In this document: positions 27,014 through 36,498 of the stretch, piece after piece | Position numbering within the stretch: position 1 is the stretch's first letter | How the letters are laid out: every line of letters starts with the position of its first letter | Origin: Psychrobacillus lasiicapitis | GTDB taxonomy: Bacteria > Bacillota > Bacilli > Bacillales_A > Planococcaceae | Length of the DNA: 64,000 bases | Assembly: GCF_006861795.1 (NCBI RefSeq) | Contig: NZ_VDGH01000013.1 | Span: 45,359-109,358, forward strand | Reading direction: 5' to 3' | Translations under genes and position numbers: made by a program | The notes under the pieces: model-generated | Told to the model about the DNA's origin: nothing | Seen by the model: the letters and a program-made list of their open reading frames with translations, nothing else | Databases searched by the model: none

Positions 27014-28069
27014 GTGGAAGATAACTACCCTATAAAAAGAATCATAGACGATCAAGGATCTCTTGTTGATACGGGATTTGAAAATCAAATAGATGAGCAA
27101 TTGGTTCAAGACCTTTACTATCACATGTTACGAATTCGTACTTTTGATAGAAAAGCGATTAACTTGCAACGACAAGGACGTTTGGGTACTTATGCCCCTT
27201 TTGAAGGACAGGAAGCTGCTCAAGTTGGTAGCGCACTCGCATTAAAAGCTGGAGACTGGGTTTTCCCAACTTATCGAGATCATGGTGCGACAATTACATT
27301 CGGAAAAAGTATGGCTAGAACGTTTTTGTATTGGAATGGGAGAGTAGAGGGCTGTGTGGCACCGCAAGATAGAAATATATTCCCACCCGCTGTTCCTATT
27401 GCAACTCAACTACCTCATGCGGCAGGAGCTGCTTGGGCTGAGAAGAGAAGAGGAACACAAAATGCAGCAATTGCTTATTTCGGGGACGGTGCAACTTCGG
27501 AAGGTGATTTTCATGAAGGTTTAAATTTTGCGAGTGTATTCAAAGTACCAGTTGTCTTTTTTAACCAAAATAATGGATATGCGATTTCAGTCCCGATTGA
27601 AAAACAAATGAATTCTGAGACGATAGCTCAAAAATCAGTTGCCTATGGTATTCCAGGGGTAAGAATCGATGGAAATGATTGTTTCGCAGTATATTTTGAA
27701 ACGAAAAAAGCCTTTGACAATGCACGAGCTGGAAATGGACCAACATTGATAGAAGCAGTTACGTGGCGAAAAGGTGCACACACAACTGCTGATGATCCGT
27801 CAAAATACCGTCCTGAAAAACAAGGGGAGGATTTTGTTGATCCATTAACAAGATTAGAACTTTTTATGAAAAATTACGGCCATTGGAATGATGAATGGAT
27901 CCAAGCAACAAAAGATAAAACGAGTAGTGAAGTTGAAGCGGCTGTTGATGAAATGGAAAAGTTTCCTCCGCCGAACTTAGAAGACGTTTTTAATCATGTA
28001 TATGCTGAAATGCCAGCTCAACTTGTTGAACAAAGAGAATCGTACCTTGCACATCTAGGGAGGCGGTAA
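27014..28069 (+). CDS. 2-oxoacid dehydrogenase E1 alpha subunit
   Basis: 351 residues. The thiamine diphosphate motif runs GDGATSEGDFHEGLNFASVF to NQNNGYAIS. The phosphorylation-loop region YRPEKQGEDFVDPLTRL is present. Closest to the pyruvate/branched-chain E1alpha group of Bacilli. GTG start behind GGGAGGCG. Because it follows phenylalanine dehydrogenase directly and precedes E1beta, E2 and E3, the substrate is inferred to be phenylpyruvate (or aromatic 2-oxoacids), yielding phenylacetyl-CoA. Confidence 0.88.
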   Translation: MEDNYPIKRIIDDQGSLVDTGFENQIDEQLVQDLYYHMLRIRTFDRKAINLQRQGRLGTYAPFEGQEAAQVGSALALKAGDWVFPTYRDHGATITFGKSMARTFLYWNGRVEGCVAPQDRNIFPPAVPIATQLPHAAGAAWAEKRRGTQNAAIAYFGDGATSEGDFHEGLNFASVFKVPVVFFNQNNGYAISVPIEKQMNSETIAQKSVAYGIPGVRIDGNDCFAVYFETKKAFDNARAGNGPTLIEAVTWRKGAHTTADDPSKYRPEKQGEDFVDPLTRLELFMKNYGHWNDEWIQATKDKTSSEVEAAVDEMEKFPPPNLEDVFNHVYAEMPAQLVEQRESYLAHLGRR

Positions 28070-28072
28070 TGA

Positions 28073-29089
28073 ATGGCACAAATAAAAGAATCAATTACAA
28101 ATAATGAAACGACAAAGCAGTTGACCTTAATTCAAGCTATTAATGATGGTATGCGACTCCTTTTAGAAGAGGATGATCGAACCATTATTCTTGGTGAAGA
28201 TATCGGAAAGAATGGCGGGGTATTCCGAGCGACTGAAGGACTACAAGAAACATTTGGTGGTGATAGAGTAGTAGACACTCCACTTTCCGAAGCAGGGATT
28301 ATCGGAACGTCAATTGGTCTTGCGGTTAACGGTTTTAGACCGATTGCAGAAATCCAATTCCTCGGTTTTATTTATCCTGCTTACGAGCAGATCATGACAC
28401 ATGTCTCGCGAATTAGAATGCGTTCGATGTCCCGTTTTACAGTGCCAATGGTTATCCGAGCACCATACGGGGCAGGAATACGCGCACCCGAGATACATTC
28501 TGATAGTACTGAAACCTTATTCACACATATGCCTGGCATTAAGGTCGTTTGCCCTTCAAATCCTTACGATGCAAAAGGATTGTTAATTGCTGCCATGGAA
28601 GATCCAGATCCAGTATTGGTTTTGGAGCCTATGAAAAACTATCGTTCGAAGAGAGACGAAGTACCTGTTGGGAAATATACGGTGGAAATTGGTAAAGGAA
28701 AAATAGTACGTGAAGGTACGGATGTAACACTAATTGCTTGGGGAGCGATGATATCGATAGCAGAGAAAGCAGCTAAATTGGCTGCCCAAAAGGGAATTAG
28801 TTGTGAAATTATTGATCTACGAACATTGTATCCAATTGATCGTGACATAATAGCTAACTCTGTGAAAAAGACAACAAGAGCAGTTATTATTCATGAAGCT
28901 CAAAATACTGGAGGATTAGGTAATGATATCGTGTCGATTATTAACGATACAGCCTTCCTTTATTTACGAGCTCCAATTGAACGAATTACGGGATTTGACG
29001 TACCGGTTCCATTCTTTGCATTAGAAGAACATTATCTACCAACAGCGGCAAGAGTCGTTGAGGGAATTGAAAAAGTGGTTCATTTTTAA
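28073..29089 (+). CDS. 2-oxoacid dehydrogenase E1 beta subunit
   Basis: 338 residues. Typical transketolase pyrimidine domain: ILGEDIGKNGGVFRATEGL, DTPLSEAGIIGTSIGLAVNG, EIQFLGFIYPAYEQI and the C-terminal swivel domain TLYPIDRDII and HEAQNTGGLGNDIV. Pairs with E1alpha as a heterotetramer. Starts 3 bases after the E1alpha stop, consistent with coupled translation. Confidence 0.9.
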   Translation: MAQIKESITNNETTKQLTLIQAINDGMRLLLEEDDRTIILGEDIGKNGGVFRATEGLQETFGGDRVVDTPLSEAGIIGTSIGLAVNGFRPIAEIQFLGFIYPAYEQIMTHVSRIRMRSMSRFTVPMVIRAPYGAGIRAPEIHSDSTETLFTHMPGIKVVCPSNPYDAKGLLIAAMEDPDPVLVLEPMKNYRSKRDEVPVGKYTVEIGKGKIVREGTDVTLIAWGAMISIAEKAAKLAAQKGISCEIIDLRTLYPIDRDIIANSVKKTTRAVIIHEAQNTGGLGNDIVSIINDTAFLYLRAPIERITGFDVPVPFFALEEHYLPTAARVVEGIEKVVHF

Positions 29090-29101
29090 GGAGGATATGG
29101 A

Positions 29102-30322
29102 ATGCTCGAAGTAAAGCTGCATGATGTCGGGGAAGGAATGACCGAAGGAGAAGTACTTCATTACTTAGTGAAGGTCGGAGATTCGGTTATGACTGATCAA
29201 CCACTTGTAGAAGTACAAACAGACAAAATGGTTGCTGAACTTACTTCTCCTTGCTCAGGCATCGTTAAAGAAATTCGTATTGATGAAGGTGAAGTTGTAC
29301 AGGTCGGAACAAGTTTACTCTACATTGAATCCAATGAATCTGTACGGATGGAACAAAAATTACATGTAGAAATGAATCCAGTTTCAGAAACGATAGGGAA
29401 GTCTACGAATAACAATGAAGAAAAAGCTCTTCCGATTACTTATAAACGAGTGCTTGCTACTCCATACACACGCAAAATTGCACGCGACAATAACATTAAT
29501 ATTGAAGACGTCCGTGCTACAGATCCATCTGGAAGAGTAACTGAGGAAGATGTTTTTCGATTCTTGAAAGGAATACAATCAACTGAGGAATCAATAAAAG
29601 ATGAAAAGCAATCAGTATTTTCTCAAGAAATACCAGATGAAATTCCTTTTAAAGGGATTCGGAAAAAGATTGCAGAAAAGATGACGAAATCACTCTTTAC
29701 AATTCCCCATGTCACTCATTTTGACGAAGTCAATATGACAAACTTACTTGAATTGAAAGAGCAAATGAAAGCATCTGGAGAACCAATCAGAATCCCAGCA
29801 TTTCTTATTAAAGCACTTGTTATTTCATTAAAGGAATTCCCTATATTCAATGCAGAACTCGATGAAGAAAATAGCAGGATACTACTAAAGAAAAACTATC
29901 ATATCGGTATCGCGACAAACACAGAAAGTGGTTTAATGGTCCCGGTTATTCATCATGTCGATAAGAAATCTATTAAACAGATTAACAAAGAGGTCAAAGG
30001 GTTAACAGAAAGAGCGATTGCAGGTAAACTACAACCATTTGAAATGCAAAATAGTACTTTTACGGTAAGTAATGTTGGACCTTTAGGAAGTACAGGAGCG
30101 ACGCCGATTATCAACTATCCTGAAACCGCTCTGATTGCTTTTCACAAAACGAAAAAACAACCAATTGTTAATTCTCATGATGAAATCGTAATAGGTCATA
30201 TTATGACCTTTTCTATGGCGTTTGACCACCGTGTAGCGGACGGCGCTACGGCAGTTGAATTTACGAACCGCTTTGCGGGTTTGATTGAACAGCCACATAA
30301 ACTGATGTTGGAGTTGATATAA
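29102..30322 (+). CDS. 2-oxoacid dehydrogenase E2 (dihydrolipoyl acyltransferase)
   Basis: 406 residues with all E2 modules in order: one lipoyl domain (lipoylated Lys in EVQTDKMVAEL, about residue 43), a peripheral subunit-binding domain (TPYTRKIARDNNINIEDVRA, about 120-150) and the acyltransferase core ending with active-site DHRVADGATAVEF. It transfers the acyl group to CoA; in the proposed pathway it would release phenylacetyl-CoA. Good AAGGAGG site, 12 bp after E1beta. Confidence 0.9.
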   Translation: MLEVKLHDVGEGMTEGEVLHYLVKVGDSVMTDQPLVEVQTDKMVAELTSPCSGIVKEIRIDEGEVVQVGTSLLYIESNESVRMEQKLHVEMNPVSETIGKSTNNNEEKALPITYKRVLATPYTRKIARDNNINIEDVRATDPSGRVTEEDVFRFLKGIQSTEESIKDEKQSVFSQEIPDEIPFKGIRKKIAEKMTKSLFTIPHVTHFDEVNMTNLLELKEQMKASGEPIRIPAFLIKALVISLKEFPIFNAELDEENSRILLKKNYHIGIATNTESGLMVPVIHHVDKKSIKQINKEVKGLTERAIAGKLQPFEMQNSTFTVSNVGPLGSTGATPIINYPETALIAFHKTKKQPIVNSHDEIVIGHIMTFSMAFDHRVADGATAVEFTNRFAGLIEQPHKLMLELI

Positions 30323-30323
30323 A

Positions 30324-31766
30324 ATGGTTGTTGGGGAAATTAGTCAAGAGCGGAATCTTATAATTATTGGGGGAGGGCCAGGGGGCTACAGTGCTGCCAT
30401 ACGGGCTGCACAGCTTGGTCTTACAGTCACGTTAATTGAACAGGCTGATATGGGGGGTGTCTGTTTGAATAATGGTTGTATCCCCTCTAAAGTTTTTACA
30501 CATGCAGCCGCAAAACTATCAGAAACCGCCCATCTAAACAGCCTTGGAATTGGAAGTTCAGCTATGATCTTCGATTTTCAAAAGCTAAGCTCTTATAAAA
30601 CGAATATTATTAATCAGCTTAGGTCAGGTGTAGAAAGTTTATGTAAGGAAAATAAAATTGAAATAATACGTGGAAAAGCTACATTCCTATCTGTAGATAA
30701 AATCGGCGTAGAAAATGGACATCAATTCGATATTTATACATTTGAGCAACTCATTATAGCAACTGGTAGTAACCCTATCACACCAGAGGTTAAGAAAGTA
30801 AAAGATTCAAGAGTATTATCGACGCATGAAATATATAAGATGGATGAAATTCCAGAACACCTCATTGTACGAGGGCAAGATTACATTGCACTTGAAATTG
30901 CTTCTAGCTTTGCGGCATTAGGTGCTCATGTCAGTGTTGTAATTGATGCCAAACTAGGTCTTCCATTCGATGACTGTATAAATAAAGAATTAACTCGTTT
31001 GTTTAAAAAGCGGAAAATAAAAATGTTAAAAGAAGTGGATTTCATTTCAAAAAATGAGACGGAAGAAGATATTACAATAACCTTTTTATCCGATAGAAAT
31101 GTAGTAGAGACAATCAGTGGATCTCATCTATTTGTTTCTGAAACAAGGAAGCCTAATTTGGAAGAGCTTGGAATAATCCGCTTCGGAATCGAATTGACTG
31201 CAGAAGGATTTATAAAGATTGACAATGATATGCGATCATCCATCCCTTCTATATATGCAATTGGTGACATAACCGGTGGCCCAATGCTCGCTGGAAAAGC
31301 AATTAAACAAGGAAAAGCAGCAGCTGCATCCATTGCTGGAATACAAACAGAAGTTGATCTGACATTTATGCCAGTTGTTGCGCATACCATTCCTCCAGTC
31401 GTTTCAGTGGGGCTAACGGAAAAAAGTGCACGTGATATAGGGATAGATATTCGTGTTAGCCAATTTACTCTTGGTGGTAATGGTTATGCAACAATTACTG
31501 GGAAAAAGGATGGATTTATTAAAGTTATTTCAGATTCAACAACTGAAATAATACAAGGCATTCATATGATAGGAGAAGGGGCGGTTGAAATGTCTGGCTC
31601 CTTTGTCCAGTTGCTTGAAATGGCAGCGAAAGAAGAAGATATTATTTTTCCACACTATGCGCATCCAGGATACAATGAAGGACTACTTGAAGTAGTAGAG
31701 GGGTTAGTAGGACAAGCAATTCATACTTCACCAATGAAAAAGAAAGACTTAACGAAGATTTCATAA
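30324..31766 (+). CDS. lpdA: Dihydrolipoyl dehydrogenase (E3) with altered NAD motif
   Basis: 480 residues. FAD motif GGGPGGYSAAIRAAQLG, redox disulfide GGVCLNNGCIPSK, FAD/central GDITGGPMLAGKA and the C-terminal His-Glu dyad in HYAHPGYNEGLLE are intact. The NAD-binding glycine motif, normally GGGYIG, reads GQDYIA (in IVRGQDYIALE), losing two glycines. This may weaken or change cofactor binding. Start 2 bp after the E2 stop with little room, implying coupling. Dedicated E3 genes in such operons are normal. Confidence 0.88.
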   Translation: MVVGEISQERNLIIIGGGPGGYSAAIRAAQLGLTVTLIEQADMGGVCLNNGCIPSKVFTHAAAKLSETAHLNSLGIGSSAMIFDFQKLSSYKTNIINQLRSGVESLCKENKIEIIRGKATFLSVDKIGVENGHQFDIYTFEQLIIATGSNPITPEVKKVKDSRVLSTHEIYKMDEIPEHLIVRGQDYIALEIASSFAALGAHVSVVIDAKLGLPFDDCINKELTRLFKKRKIKMLKEVDFISKNETEEDITITFLSDRNVVETISGSHLFVSETRKPNLEELGIIRFGIELTAEGFIKIDNDMRSSIPSIYAIGDITGGPMLAGKAIKQGKAAAASIAGIQTEVDLTFMPVVAHTIPPVVSVGLTEKSARDIGIDIRVSQFTLGGNGYATITGKKDGFIKVISDSTTEIIQGIHMIGEGAVEMSGSFVQLLEMAAKEEDIIFPHYAHPGYNEGLLEVVEGLVGQAIHTSPMKKKDLTKIS

Positions 31767-31910
31767 AAGCTAATAACCGTTTTACGAAAATAAAAGACTG
31801 AATATTGTAATTTTTCATATGATATTGAGTTAGTTATAAAATGCTCACGTTTCTTTACATTAGATTCAAATAAATACTAAATAAAATGGAGTAGAAGAGG
31901 GGGAATTGTA

Positions 31911-32885
31911 ATGAAGAACGGTTTGAAAAAAATGTTGGCTGTTTTTTTCAGTTCTACACTAATACTTGCGGCATGTAGTGATGGAGGGGAAAAAGAGGCA
32001 TCTTCGGAGAAATATAAAATAGGCGTTACTCAGATTGTTGAACACCCTTCCCTAAATGCGGCTTTCGATGGCTTTAAAAAGGCCATAGAAGATGCAGGAA
32101 TCAATGCGGAATATGAGGTTCAAAACGCTCAAGGTGATAATAGTTCTAATACGACAATTGCAACGAATCTTGTTAGTGCAAATGTAGATCTAATTTTTGC
32201 AAATTCAACACCGAGTGCTCAAGCAGTAGCTAGTGCTACATCAGAAATCCCTATCGTTTTCACTTCAGTAACAGATGCTGTTGGAGCTGAGCTTGTAGAC
32301 TCAATGGAAAAACCAGGAGGAAATGTAACTGGCACGATTGATGCTCATCCTGATGCAATTACTAATACTATGAAGTTTCTTAAAGATGAATTGGGAGCAA
32401 AAAATGTTGGAATGGTGTTTAACTCTGGAGAGCAAAATTCTCGCGCTCAAGTAGATGCAGTAAAAGAAATGTTGAAAGAAATGAATATGTCTGTAGTGGA
32501 AGCTTCTGTTGCTACATCTGCAGACGTGAAACAAGCAACAGAATCATTAATCGGTAAAGTAGACTCGATGTATATCATTACAGATAACACAGTAGTTTCC
32601 GCACTTGAATCTGTAATTTCAGTAGCAAATGAAAATAAAATTCCAATGATGGTAGGCGAATTTGACTCCGTTAAACGAGGAGGTCTAGCAGCATACGGGT
32701 TTGAATATTTTGACATTGGATACGAAGCAGGACAAATGGCTGTCAAAATCTTAAAAGAGGAAAGTAAACCAGCTGACTTACCTGTTCAAATTCCGCAAAA
32801 GCTTAAATTGATAATGAATAAAGACACAGCATCTACCATAGGAATTGACGTAAAAGACGAATGGAAAGCCGAGTTTAGTGAATAA
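31911..32885 (+). CDS. ABC transporter substrate-binding lipoprotein, TrpX-like
   Basis: 324 residues. Lipoprotein signal with lipobox LAAC (Cys about residue 22). Two-lobe type I binding protein of the PF04392 (TrpX/YtrF) group: YKIGVTQIVEHPSLNAAFDG, ANSTPSAQAVASATSEIPIV, GAKNVGMVFNSGEQNSRAQV and MYIITDNTVVSALESV. Relatives import tryptophan or other aromatic amino acids. Between phenylalanine and 4-hydroxyphenylacetate genes, phenylalanine/tyrosine is the likely ligand (inference). AGAGGGGG ribosome site. Confidence 0.85.
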   Translation: MKNGLKKMLAVFFSSTLILAACSDGGEKEASSEKYKIGVTQIVEHPSLNAAFDGFKKAIEDAGINAEYEVQNAQGDNSSNTTIATNLVSANVDLIFANSTPSAQAVASATSEIPIVFTSVTDAVGAELVDSMEKPGGNVTGTIDAHPDAITNTMKFLKDELGAKNVGMVFNSGEQNSRAQVDAVKEMLKEMNMSVVEASVATSADVKQATESLIGKVDSMYIITDNTVVSALESVISVANENKIPMMVGEFDSVKRGGLAAYGFEYFDIGYEAGQMAVKILKEESKPADLPVQIPQKLKLIMNKDTASTIGIDVKDEWKAEFSE

Positions 32886-32902
32886 ATAGGAGTTGATTCT
32901 AA

Positions 32903-33952
32903 ATGTTTTCAGCAATGTTTGGCTCAGTGGAGCAAGGAATCATCTATGCAATAATGGCACTTGGTGTGTATTTATCATTCCGAGTTTTAGATTTTCCAGA
33001 TTTAACAGTTGACGGGAGTTTTGTAACAGGAGCCGGAGTTGCTGCCACGATGATTGTCCTAGGATATCATCCGGCAGCTGCTACGGCAGTTGCTATAGTT
33101 ATCGGATTTCTTGCTGGATGTGTAACCGGCTTCCTACATACAAAAGGAAAAATAAATGCACTATTATCTGGAATATTGATGATGATAGCTTTGTATTCTA
33201 TTAATCTACGCATTATGGGACTGACTTCTGAAAATTCCATTGGTCGTCCGAATATACCATTGTTAAATGCCGAAACGATATTTATTCAATTCCAAACTTT
33301 TTGGAGTTCTTTAGGTATCGATAGTAACATTAATCATTTTTTCAGCATGATGGGAGTTCAATACTTGCCTTCTACTTGGGGTACATTGTTCATCATGATC
33401 ATTATCGTTTTACTCATTAAGTTTATCGTTGACTGGTTTTTAAAAACCGAAGTGGGTCTTGCAATTAGAGCTACTGGTGATAACAAGAAAATGATTCGAA
33501 GTTTATCTGCTAATACTGACACACTTGTAATTGTTGGTCTTGGATTTTCAAATGCACTAGTTGCTTTTTCAGGCGCTCTTATTGCTCAATATGCAAAGTT
33601 TGCTGACATCGGAATGGGAATCGGAATGATTATTATCGGACTTGCTTCAGTCATTATTGGTGAGGCTGTATTTGGTACAAAAACAATATTGCGAACAACC
33701 TTTGCAGTAATTGCGGGAGCTATTATTTATAGAATTGTACTAGGTCTTGCACTTAGAGTGGATTTACTTGATACAGGAGATATGAAACTAATTACTGCTG
33801 TTATTGTAATTTGCGCGTTGATTTTACCACAATACATTGAAAAGAGGCGGGAAAAAAATAGAAAAGCTAAACGCCATGCGGAACGGCAAATGGAACATGA
33901 ACACTTGCTCTTAAGGGAGGGAAATGCCATTGCTAAAGCTCAGTCAGATTAA
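32903..33952 (+). CDS. ABC transporter permease, TrpY/LivH-like
   Basis: 349 residues with about 8-9 membrane helices and the branched-chain-type permease signature (YLSFRVLDFPDLTVDGSFVT near the N-terminus; GLGFSNALVAFSGALIAQYA). A charged 40-residue C-terminal tail overlaps the ATPase gene. Partner of the lipoprotein 17 bp upstream. Confidence 0.85.
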   Translation: MFSAMFGSVEQGIIYAIMALGVYLSFRVLDFPDLTVDGSFVTGAGVAATMIVLGYHPAAATAVAIVIGFLAGCVTGFLHTKGKINALLSGILMMIALYSINLRIMGLTSENSIGRPNIPLLNAETIFIQFQTFWSSLGIDSNINHFFSMMGVQYLPSTWGTLFIMIIIVLLIKFIVDWFLKTEVGLAIRATGDNKKMIRSLSANTDTLVIVGLGFSNALVAFSGALIAQYAKFADIGMGIGMIIIGLASVIIGEAVFGTKTILRTTFAVIAGAIIYRIVLGLALRVDLLDTGDMKLITAVIVICALILPQYIEKRREKNRKAKRHAERQMEHEHLLLREGNAIAKAQSD

Positions 33953-34727
33953 TAAGTTATTTAATGAGGCAACACCAGATGAAAAAATTGCTTTAGATCA
34001 AATTAATCTAACGTTAAACCCTGGAGATTTCATGACTGTGATTGGTAGCAATGGTGCTGGAAAATCGACGATGCTGAACATGATTTCAGGCGCTCTTACT
34101 CCTGATTTTGGTGAAATTGAAATAGCAAATAAAAACGTTACAAAAATGCCGGAATATAAACGTTCACAAATGATAGGAAGGGTATTTCAAGACCCAATGG
34201 CTGGAACTGCCCCTACGATGACCATCGAGGAAAACTTGGCAATGGCTTATTCGCGAAACAAAAAACGTAGATTAAAAAATGGAGTTGACAATAAGCGACG
34301 AGAGTTGTTCCGGACATCACTTGAAACACTTCATTTAAACCTGGAAAATCGGTTGAATGCAAAAGTAGGAATGCTTTCTGGAGGGGAGAGGCAAGCGCTT
34401 TCTCTTTTGATGGCTACATTTACGCAACCATCTATTTTACTTCTGGACGAACATACTGCTGCACTAGACCCATCACGAGCGGAACTTATTACTAATTTAA
34501 CAAAGCAGCTCGTTGAAAAGGATCGGCTAACTACACTAATGATCACACATAATATGCAACAAGCGTTAGACCTCGGGAACAGGCTTATTATGATGGATAA
34601 AGGACAAATCATTCTAGAAATTGAAGCAGAGGAAAAGAAAAAACTAACCATTGCTAAGCTAATGGACGAATTTCAACGCATTCGTGGCGAGAAATTAACT
34701 AGTGATAAAGCATTGTTATCTGTTTAA
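33924..34727 (+). CDS. ABC transporter ATP-binding protein, TrpZ-like
   Basis: 267 residues. Walker A GSNGAGKST, signature LSGGERQALSLL, Walker B SILLLDEHTAAL and H-loop in MITHNMQQ are all intact. Overlaps the permease gene by 29 bp with AAGGGAGGG before its ATG. Energises the aromatic amino acid importer. Ends the transport operon, followed by a strong terminator. Confidence 0.9.
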   Translation: MPLLKLSQINKLFNEATPDEKIALDQINLTLNPGDFMTVIGSNGAGKSTMLNMISGALTPDFGEIEIANKNVTKMPEYKRSQMIGRVFQDPMAGTAPTMTIEENLAMAYSRNKKRRLKNGVDNKRRELFRTSLETLHLNLENRLNAKVGMLSGGERQALSLLMATFTQPSILLLDEHTAALDPSRAELITNLTKQLVEKDRLTTLMITHNMQQALDLGNRLIMMDKGQIILEIEAEEKKKLTIAKLMDEFQRIRGEKLTSDKALLSV

Positions 34728-34751
34728 CAATCTGTTGTTGTGTTTCGAAGC

Positions 34752-34818
34752 TTAAGGCGCTTTACTACTACTTTGCGGTTTCAGGACTTCATCTTACAAG
34801 AAAAGCGCCTTTTTTAAT
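34752..34818 (+). terminator. Terminator after the ABC transporter
   Basis: AAGGCGCTTT pairs with AAAAGCGCCTT around a long loop, then TTTTTAATTT. Confidence 0.8.
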
Positions 34819-34853
34819 TTCTATCTGTCAAGACTCCAAGGAGAAGCTTTAAT

Positions 34854-34873
34854 AGACGTAGAAGCTTACGTCT
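34854..34873 (+). promoter_or_regulatory. Palindrome upstream of the hpa operon
   Basis: AGACGTA-gaagct-TACGTCT, perfect 7-bp arms, 60 bp before the first hpa gene and after the previous terminator. Candidate operator for a 4-hydroxyphenylacetate regulator; no regulator gene is in the window. Confidence 0.4.
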
Positions 34874-34932
34874 TTCATAAAGTATTTCTTAGGAAATAAA
34901 TTGTTAGCAAGATGGAAAAAGGAGTGAAGTAT

Positions 34933-35724
34933 ATGAGCCGAGCTAGTTTTAAAGTGTTGGGGGAACCCGGATTAATAAAAGCTGAAGTGAATACACATAT
35001 GAATACTGTTGTGATGGAGGACAACGAGTTAATACCTCATGAAATTCAGTTTGACAACCCGATTACTGGAACTGTTTATGGGACAATGCTGAATTTTAAA
35101 GGTGAACTTGAAAGATTAGGTGATGATGTAAATAACGAACCATATTTTTCGCCTCCTATCGCACCTGTCCTTTATATAAAACCTATGAATACGTTCAATT
35201 GTTATGGTGGTTCAATACCGATGCCAGTAGGTATATCGAAATTAGAAATGGGAGCGTCTCTCGGAATAGTTATAGGAAAGCAAGCGGTATATGTGGATGA
35301 ATCTACTGCATTATCTTATGTGGCAGGGTACACGATCGTAAACGATGTTCGAATACCGCATGATAATTTATTTCGGCCAGCGATTCATTTTCAAGCAAGA
35401 GACGGTTTCTGTCCAATTGGGCCATGGATTATCGACCGTCATGTAGTAGATAACCCAGATAACATATCAATCCGCATATACATTAATGATAAACTCCAAC
35501 AAGAAAATTCAACATCCAATTTAGTTCGTTCAGTCTCACGGTTACTTGCGGATGTGACCGAGTTTATGACATTAAATCCAGGAGATTTGTTACTCGTAGG
35601 TGTCCCTGAAGACGCACCGCAAGCAAAGGTAGGAGATAAAATTCGAATTGAAATTGACGGTATTGGTAGCTTAGAAAACGTAATTGTTGATGAAAGCGAG
35701 TCAAAATGGAGGAAACCGATTTGA
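34933..35724 (+). CDS. hpaG1: HpaG N-terminal-type subunit (isomerase/decarboxylase)
   Basis: About 263 residues of the fumarylacetoacetate hydrolase superfamily, corresponding to the N-terminal half of E. coli HpaG. Segments: YIKPMNTFNCYGGSIPMP, GASLGIVIGKQAV, GYTIVNDVRIPHDNLFRPAI and the metal-site acid residues within them. It acts late in homoprotocatechuate meta-cleavage (decarboxylation/isomerisation of 5-oxopent-3-ene-1,2,5-tricarboxylate). ATG 34933 is chosen because GGAGTGAAG sits just before it; the earlier ATG 34912 overlaps that site. Confidence 0.85.
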   Translation: MSRASFKVLGEPGLIKAEVNTHMNTVVMEDNELIPHEIQFDNPITGTVYGTMLNFKGELERLGDDVNNEPYFSPPIAPVLYIKPMNTFNCYGGSIPMPVGISKLEMGASLGIVIGKQAVYVDESTALSYVAGYTIVNDVRIPHDNLFRPAIHFQARDGFCPIGPWIIDRHVVDNPDNISIRIYINDKLQQENSTSNLVRSVSRLLADVTEFMTLNPGDLLLVGVPEDAPQAKVGDKIRIEIDGIGSLENVIVDESESKWRKPI

Positions 35725-36479
35725 GAAGAGCACGAGTAGCATATGGGGGTGCCATACATGAAGCGATTGAATGGGGAAATCAACTCAAATTAGCGGATGG
35801 TCGAGTAGTCAAAGAAGAGGAAATAATGTGGCTTACGCCGATAGAGCCTCGAACAGTATTTGCATTAGGGCTTAACTATGCGGATCATGCAGCAGAGCTT
35901 TCATTTGATGCACCATCAGACCCCCTTGTCTTTTTGAAAGGACCAAATACCTTGATAGGTCACCAAGCATATACACGTCGCCCAGCAAATGTCACTTACA
36001 TGCATTATGAGTGTGAACTAGCTGTAATCATCGGTGAAACAGCTAGAAATGTCCAAAAAGAAGATGCCTATAAATATGTAAAAGGATACAGTGTCGCCAA
36101 TGATTATGCGATAAGAGATTATTTAGAAAACTACTACCGTCCCAACTTGCGGGTGAAAAATCGAGATACATGTACACCATTAGGACCATGGTTAGTCGAC
36201 GTAAAGGATATTGCCGATCCGATGTATCTAAGATTAACAACACACGTTAATAGCGAATTAGTCCAAGAAGGAACAACAGCAGATATGATTTTTGATATTC
36301 CATCGATTATTGAGTATTTAAGTAGCTTTATGACGTTGAGTGAAAATGATGTCATTCTAACAGGTACTCCTAAAGGATCGGTTAATACAGTAGTAGGAGA
36401 TGTTGTTGTCACTGAAATAGAAGGAATTGGTCGCTTGGTAAATACGATTATCGGGGATGAGGCCTTTACAAATCGATAG
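35721..36479 (+). CDS. hpaG2: HpaG C-terminal-type subunit (isomerase/decarboxylase)
   Basis: About 252 residues, fumarylacetoacetate hydrolase fold: FALGLNYADHAAEL, YMHYECELAVIIG (metal-binding acids), GYSVANDYAIRDYLENYYRP and LTGTPKGSVNTVVGD. It corresponds to the second half of the fused enteric HpaG. TTG at 35721 overlaps the upstream stop (TTGA) with GGAGG 8 bases before it; ATG 35706 is an alternative adding five residues. Two separate genes here replace the enteric fusion. Confidence 0.85.
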   Translation: MRRARVAYGGAIHEAIEWGNQLKLADGRVVKEEEIMWLTPIEPRTVFALGLNYADHAAELSFDAPSDPLVFLKGPNTLIGHQAYTRRPANVTYMHYECELAVIIGETARNVQKEDAYKYVKGYSVANDYAIRDYLENYYRPNLRVKNRDTCTPLGPWLVDVKDIADPMYLRLTTHVNSELVQEGTTADMIFDIPSIIEYLSSFMTLSENDVILTGTPKGSVNTVVGDVVVTEIEGIGRLVNTIIGDEAFTNR

Positions 36480-36498
36480 TGCGAAAAGGAGGGTCTTG

